Source: Cupriavidus taiwanensis LMG 19424 (GTDB lineage Bacteria; Pseudomonadota; Gammaproteobacteria; Burkholderiales; Burkholderiaceae). From it: a DNA stretch of 64,000 nucleotides. Positions 61,756 to 64,000 of this stretch are shown here, in pieces. The position numbers and the translations under genes are program-made. Within the stretch, counting starts at the first letter, position 1. Every line of letters begins with the position of its first letter. The stretch is taken from the NCBI RefSeq assembly GCF_000069785.1, contig NC_010530.1:924001-988000 (forward strand). The letters run 5' to 3'. The notes beneath the pieces are model-generated. The model did not search any database, was not told where the DNA came from, and worked only from the letters and a program-made list of their open reading frames with translations.

Positions 61756-62487
61756 ATGCTGCAATCCCGCGAAGGCCAACGCGTTCCCAATGTCGCTTTC
61801 CGTATCCGCGAAGACAACGAGTGGAAGACCGTCACCACCGCCGAACTGTTCGACGGCAAGACCGTCGTCGTGTTCTCGCTGCCCGGCGCGTTCACGCCAA
61901 CCTGCTCCTCGACCCACCTGCCACGCTACAACGAACTGGCGCCGGTCTTCGCCCGGCATGGCGTCGACGACATCCTGTGCGTGTCGGTGAACGACACCTT
62001 CGTCATGAATGAATGGGCCAAGGACCAGGAGTCCGGGAACATCACCATGATTCCCGATGGCAACGGGGAGTTCACCGAAGGCATGGGCATGCTGGTGGAC
62101 AAGGCCGACCTGGGCTTCGGCAAGCGCAGCTGGCGCTATGCGATGCTGGTCAAGGACGGCGTGGTGCAAAAGATGTTCATCGAGCCGGAAGAGCCGGGCG
62201 ACCCGTTCAAGGTGTCCGATGCCGACACCATGCTGGCCTACATCGCCCCCGGCGCGCGCAAGCCTGACCAGGTGGTGGTGTTCTCCAAGGTCGGTTGCTC
62301 GTTCTGCGCCAAGGCGAAGCAGCTGCTGGACGACAACGGCTTCGACTACGTCGACGTGCCGCTCGACAACAAGGTGCGCGGCAAGGTGCTGGGCGCCGTG
62401 TCCGGTGAAATGACCGCGCCGCAGGTCTTCATCAACGGCAAGCTGATCGGCGGCGCCGAAGCGCTGCAGCAATACCTGGCCGCCTGA
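61756..62487 (+). CDS. Peroxiredoxin-glutaredoxin fusion (Prx5/Grx hybrid)
   Basis: 243 residues. The N-terminal Prx5 domain has the peroxidatic Cys50 in [18 protein letters not shown]. The C-terminal glutaredoxin domain has the CSFC pair (Cys181, Cys184) and the GSH-binding [18 protein letters not shown]. It reduces hydrogen peroxide and alkyl peroxides directly with glutathione. The gene is followed by a dihydrolipoamide-dehydrogenase-like gene 157 bp downstream. Confidence 0.95.
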   Translation: MLQSREGQRVPNVAFRIREDNEWKTVTTAELFDGKTVVVFSLPGAFTPTCSSTHLPRYNELAPVFARHGVDDILCVSVNDTFVMNEWAKDQESGNITMIPDGNGEFTEGMGMLVDKADLGFGKRSWRYAMLVKDGVVQKMFIEPEEPGDPFKVSDADTMLAYIAPGARKPDQVVVFSKVGCSFCAKAKQLLDDNGFDYVDVPLDNKVRGKVLGAVSGEMTAPQVFINGKLIGGAEALQQYLAA

Positions 62488-62547
62488 GCCGCAATCAGCC
62501 GTATCCGCGGATTGCCCCGAACCACGGGGCCGGCAGTCGCCGGACCC

Positions 62548-62591
62548 GATGGCGCCGCCTTGCCCGCGAATCCGCACCGGGCGGCGCCATC
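62548..62591. other. Long inverted repeat between the Prx-Grx and dehydrogenase genes
   Basis: GATGGCGCCGCC (62548-62559) and GGCGGCGCCATC (62580-62591) are perfect 12-bp inverted arms with a 20-bp loop. There is no U-tract. It could slow transcription or stabilise the Prx-Grx message end, or be an attenuator ahead of the next gene; the sequence does not decide. Confidence 0.5.
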
Positions 62592-62644
62592 CAGCCCGCT
62601 GATTGACCCAGCCTGACGCTTCAGAACACAAAGGAACCACCGCC

Positions 62645-64000
62645 ATGACCACCATCCAGACCGACGTCGCCGTGATCGGCGCAGGCACCGCCGGCCTTGC
62701 CGCCTACCGCGCCGCGATTGCGGCGGGCAAGCGTGCCGTGATCATCGAAGGCGGCCCCTACGGCACCACCTGTGCCCGCGTGGGCTGCATGCCCTCCAAG
62801 CTGCTGATCGCCGCGGCCGAGGCCGCGCATGAACTGCGCCACACCGCGCCGTTCGGCGTGCATGTCGACGGCCATATCCGCATCGACGGCCGCGAGGTGA
62901 TGGCGCGCGTGCGCAGCGAGCGCGACCGCTTTGTCGGTTTTGTGGTGCGCGGCGTGGAGAACATCGCGCCGGCCGACCGCATTCGCGGCTATGCCCGCTT
63001 TATCGACACCACCACGCTGGACGTGGACGGGCACACCACCGTGCGCGCCAGCCGCGTGGTCATCGCTACCGGTTCCACGCCCGTGCTGCCGGCGCCGTTC
63101 CAGGTGTTCGGCGACCGCCTGATCGTCAACGACGATGTGTTCTCGTGGCAGGACCTGCCCGGCAGCGTGGTGGTGTTCGGCCCCGGCGTGATCGGGCTGG
63201 AGCTGGGCCAGGCACTGTCGCGGCTGGGGGTGCGGGTGCGCGTGTTCGGCGTCAGCGGTTCGCTCGGGCCGCTGACCGACCCGGTGGTCCGCGCCGAGGC
63301 GGCCCGCACCTTCAACCAGGAGTTCTATCTCGATCCCGACGCCAGGATCACCGACATGGGCCGCGACGGCGACCAGGTCGTGGTGACCTATCTCGACCGC
63401 GAAGGCCGCAGCGTGACCGAGCGCTTCGACTACGCGCTGGCAGCTACCGGCCGCGCGCCCAATGTGCGCGGCCTGGGCCTGGAGAACACCGGCCTGGCGC
63501 TGGATGCGCGCGGCGTGCCGCTGTTCGACGCGAACACGCTGCAGTGTGGCAATGCGCCGGTCTTTATCGCCGGCGATGCCAACAACATCCTGCCGCTGCT
63601 GCACGAGGCCGCCGACGAAGGCAAGGCCGCCGGCGAGAACGCCGCCAACTATCCGCAGGTGCAGCCGCTGGCGCGCCGCGCGCCGATCGCGGTGGTGTTC
63701 ACGGACCCGCAGATCGCGATGGTCGGCCAGCGCTACGCCGAGCTGGCAGCGCGCGGGGAGGACAGCTTCGTCACCGGCGAGGTCAGCTTCGAAGACCAGG
63801 GCCGCAGCCGCGTCATGCTGAAGAACCGGGGGCTGATGCACGTCTATGCCGACAAGGCCACGGGCCGCTTCCTGGGCGCCGAATGGACCGGCCCGCGCGC
63901 CGAGAATATTGCCCACCTGCTGGCGTGGTCGTACCAGCAGGGCCTGACCATCGCGCAGATGCTGACGATGCCGTTCTACCACCCGGTGGTGGAAGAGGGC
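62645..64000 (+). CDS. Dihydrolipoamide-dehydrogenase-like flavoprotein, cut by the window edge
   Basis: 451 residues are visible. The FAD motif VAVIGAGTAGLAAYRAA is near the start. The redox disulfide is TTCARVGCMPSKLL (Cys43, Cys48). The NAD motif region is VVVFGPGVIGLELGQALSRL, the second FAD motif APVFIAGDANN, and the partner His-Glu is seen in YHPVVEEG at the very edge. AAAGGA precedes ATG 62645. It may be a stand-alone disulfide reductase rather than a 2-oxoacid dehydrogenase subunit, as no E1/E2 gene is near. The last few dozen residues lie outside the window. Confidence 0.9.
   Translation, partial: MTTIQTDVAVIGAGTAGLAAYRAAIAAGKRAVIIEGGPYGTTCARVGCMPSKLLIAAAEAAHELRHTAPFGVHVDGHIRIDGREVMARVRSERDRFVGFVVRGVENIAPADRIRGYARFIDTTTLDVDGHTTVRASRVVIATGSTPVLPAPFQVFGDRLIVNDDVFSWQDLPGSVVVFGPGVIGLELGQALSRLGVRVRVFGVSGSLGPLTDPVVRAEAARTFNQEFYLDPDARITDMGRDGDQVVVTYLDREGRSVTERFDYALAATGRAPNVRGLGLENTGLALDARGVPLFDANTLQCGNAPVFIAGDANNILPLLHEAADEGKAAGENAANYPQVQPLARRAPIAVVFTDPQIAMVGQRYAELAARGEDSFVTGEVSFEDQGRSRVMLKNRGLMHVYADKATGRFLGAEWTGPRAENIAHLLAWSYQQGLTIAQMLTMPFYHPVVEEG

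Overview
The window is high-GC (roughly 65-70 %), densely packed, and reads as a chromosome or secondary-replicon segment of a beta-proteobacterium of the Burkholderiaceae, most like Cupriavidus/Ralstonia. The evidence is the three orphan Bug-type (TctC-like) solute-binding proteins, the imuA-imuB-dnaE2 mutasome, the MipA and AroP-type proteins, the peroxiredoxin-glutaredoxin fusion and the general codon style. The genus is an inference from gene content, not a computed placement. No rRNA, tRNA, CRISPR array or intact insertion sequence was seen.

Layout, left half. Positions 1-2780 (minus strand) hold a tightly coupled four-gene catabolic-looking operon (two small alpha/beta-barrel proteins, an SDR, an MDR cut by the window edge), divergent from an AraC regulator (2938-3951). 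4126-8041 is a three-subunit molybdenum hydroxylase of the PaoABC type. After an EamA exporter comes a hipBA-type toxin-antitoxin pair with a dyad operator. A perfect LexA box then heads the SOS mutagenesis operon imuA-imuB-dnaE2 (10950-16784), which ends in a clear intrinsic terminator. 16851-18425 is lower-GC, gene-poor DNA carrying one unrecognised membrane protein. 18426-22114 holds a quinone-oxidoreductase-like protein, an exported SurE-type phosphatase with a lipoprotein partner, and a coiled-coil protein. 22474-24851 is a Bug protein plus a two-subunit CoA-transferase; 24943-25868 is an AraC/VOC pair. 25933-32078 looks like a tartrate (or D-malate) utilisation cluster: ttuC, ttuD and pyruvate kinase, with a Bug protein and a divergent LysR regulator.

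Layout, right half. A Fur-box-preceded TonB-dependent receptor (34824-37049) is followed on the minus strand by a second PaoABC-like operon with MipA and Bug genes downstream (37097-43035). hppD, an aromatic amino acid permease and tyrB (43272-47231) form the top of tyrosine catabolism next to a divergent Lrp/AsnC regulator. 47953-51797 encodes a split phosphorelay: hybrid kinase without HPt, a LuxR-type response regulator with a TTG start, and a separate HPt protein. Then come TetR, patatin, YceH, a cNMP-domain/thioredoxin-reductase fusion, an ada gene missing three of the four zinc cysteines, a DNA-repair-type 2OG-Fe(II) oxygenase, a DUF1348/NTF2 protein behind an operator-loaded promoter, an exported M20 peptidase, a Prx-Grx fusion, and a dihydrolipoamide-dehydrogenase-like protein cut by the right edge.

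Themes: aromatic, aldehyde and organic-acid catabolism with several small local regulators; DNA damage response (imuABC, ada, oxygenase); redox defence (Prx-Grx, TrxR-like, Lpd). The points most worth a second look are the zinc-site-less Ada, the tandem repeat that repeatedly duplicates the YceH stop codon, the exported SurE/lipoprotein pair, the split phosphorelay with a pseudo-receiver HPt protein, the twin molybdenum hydroxylases, and the operator-filled promoter at 59118.
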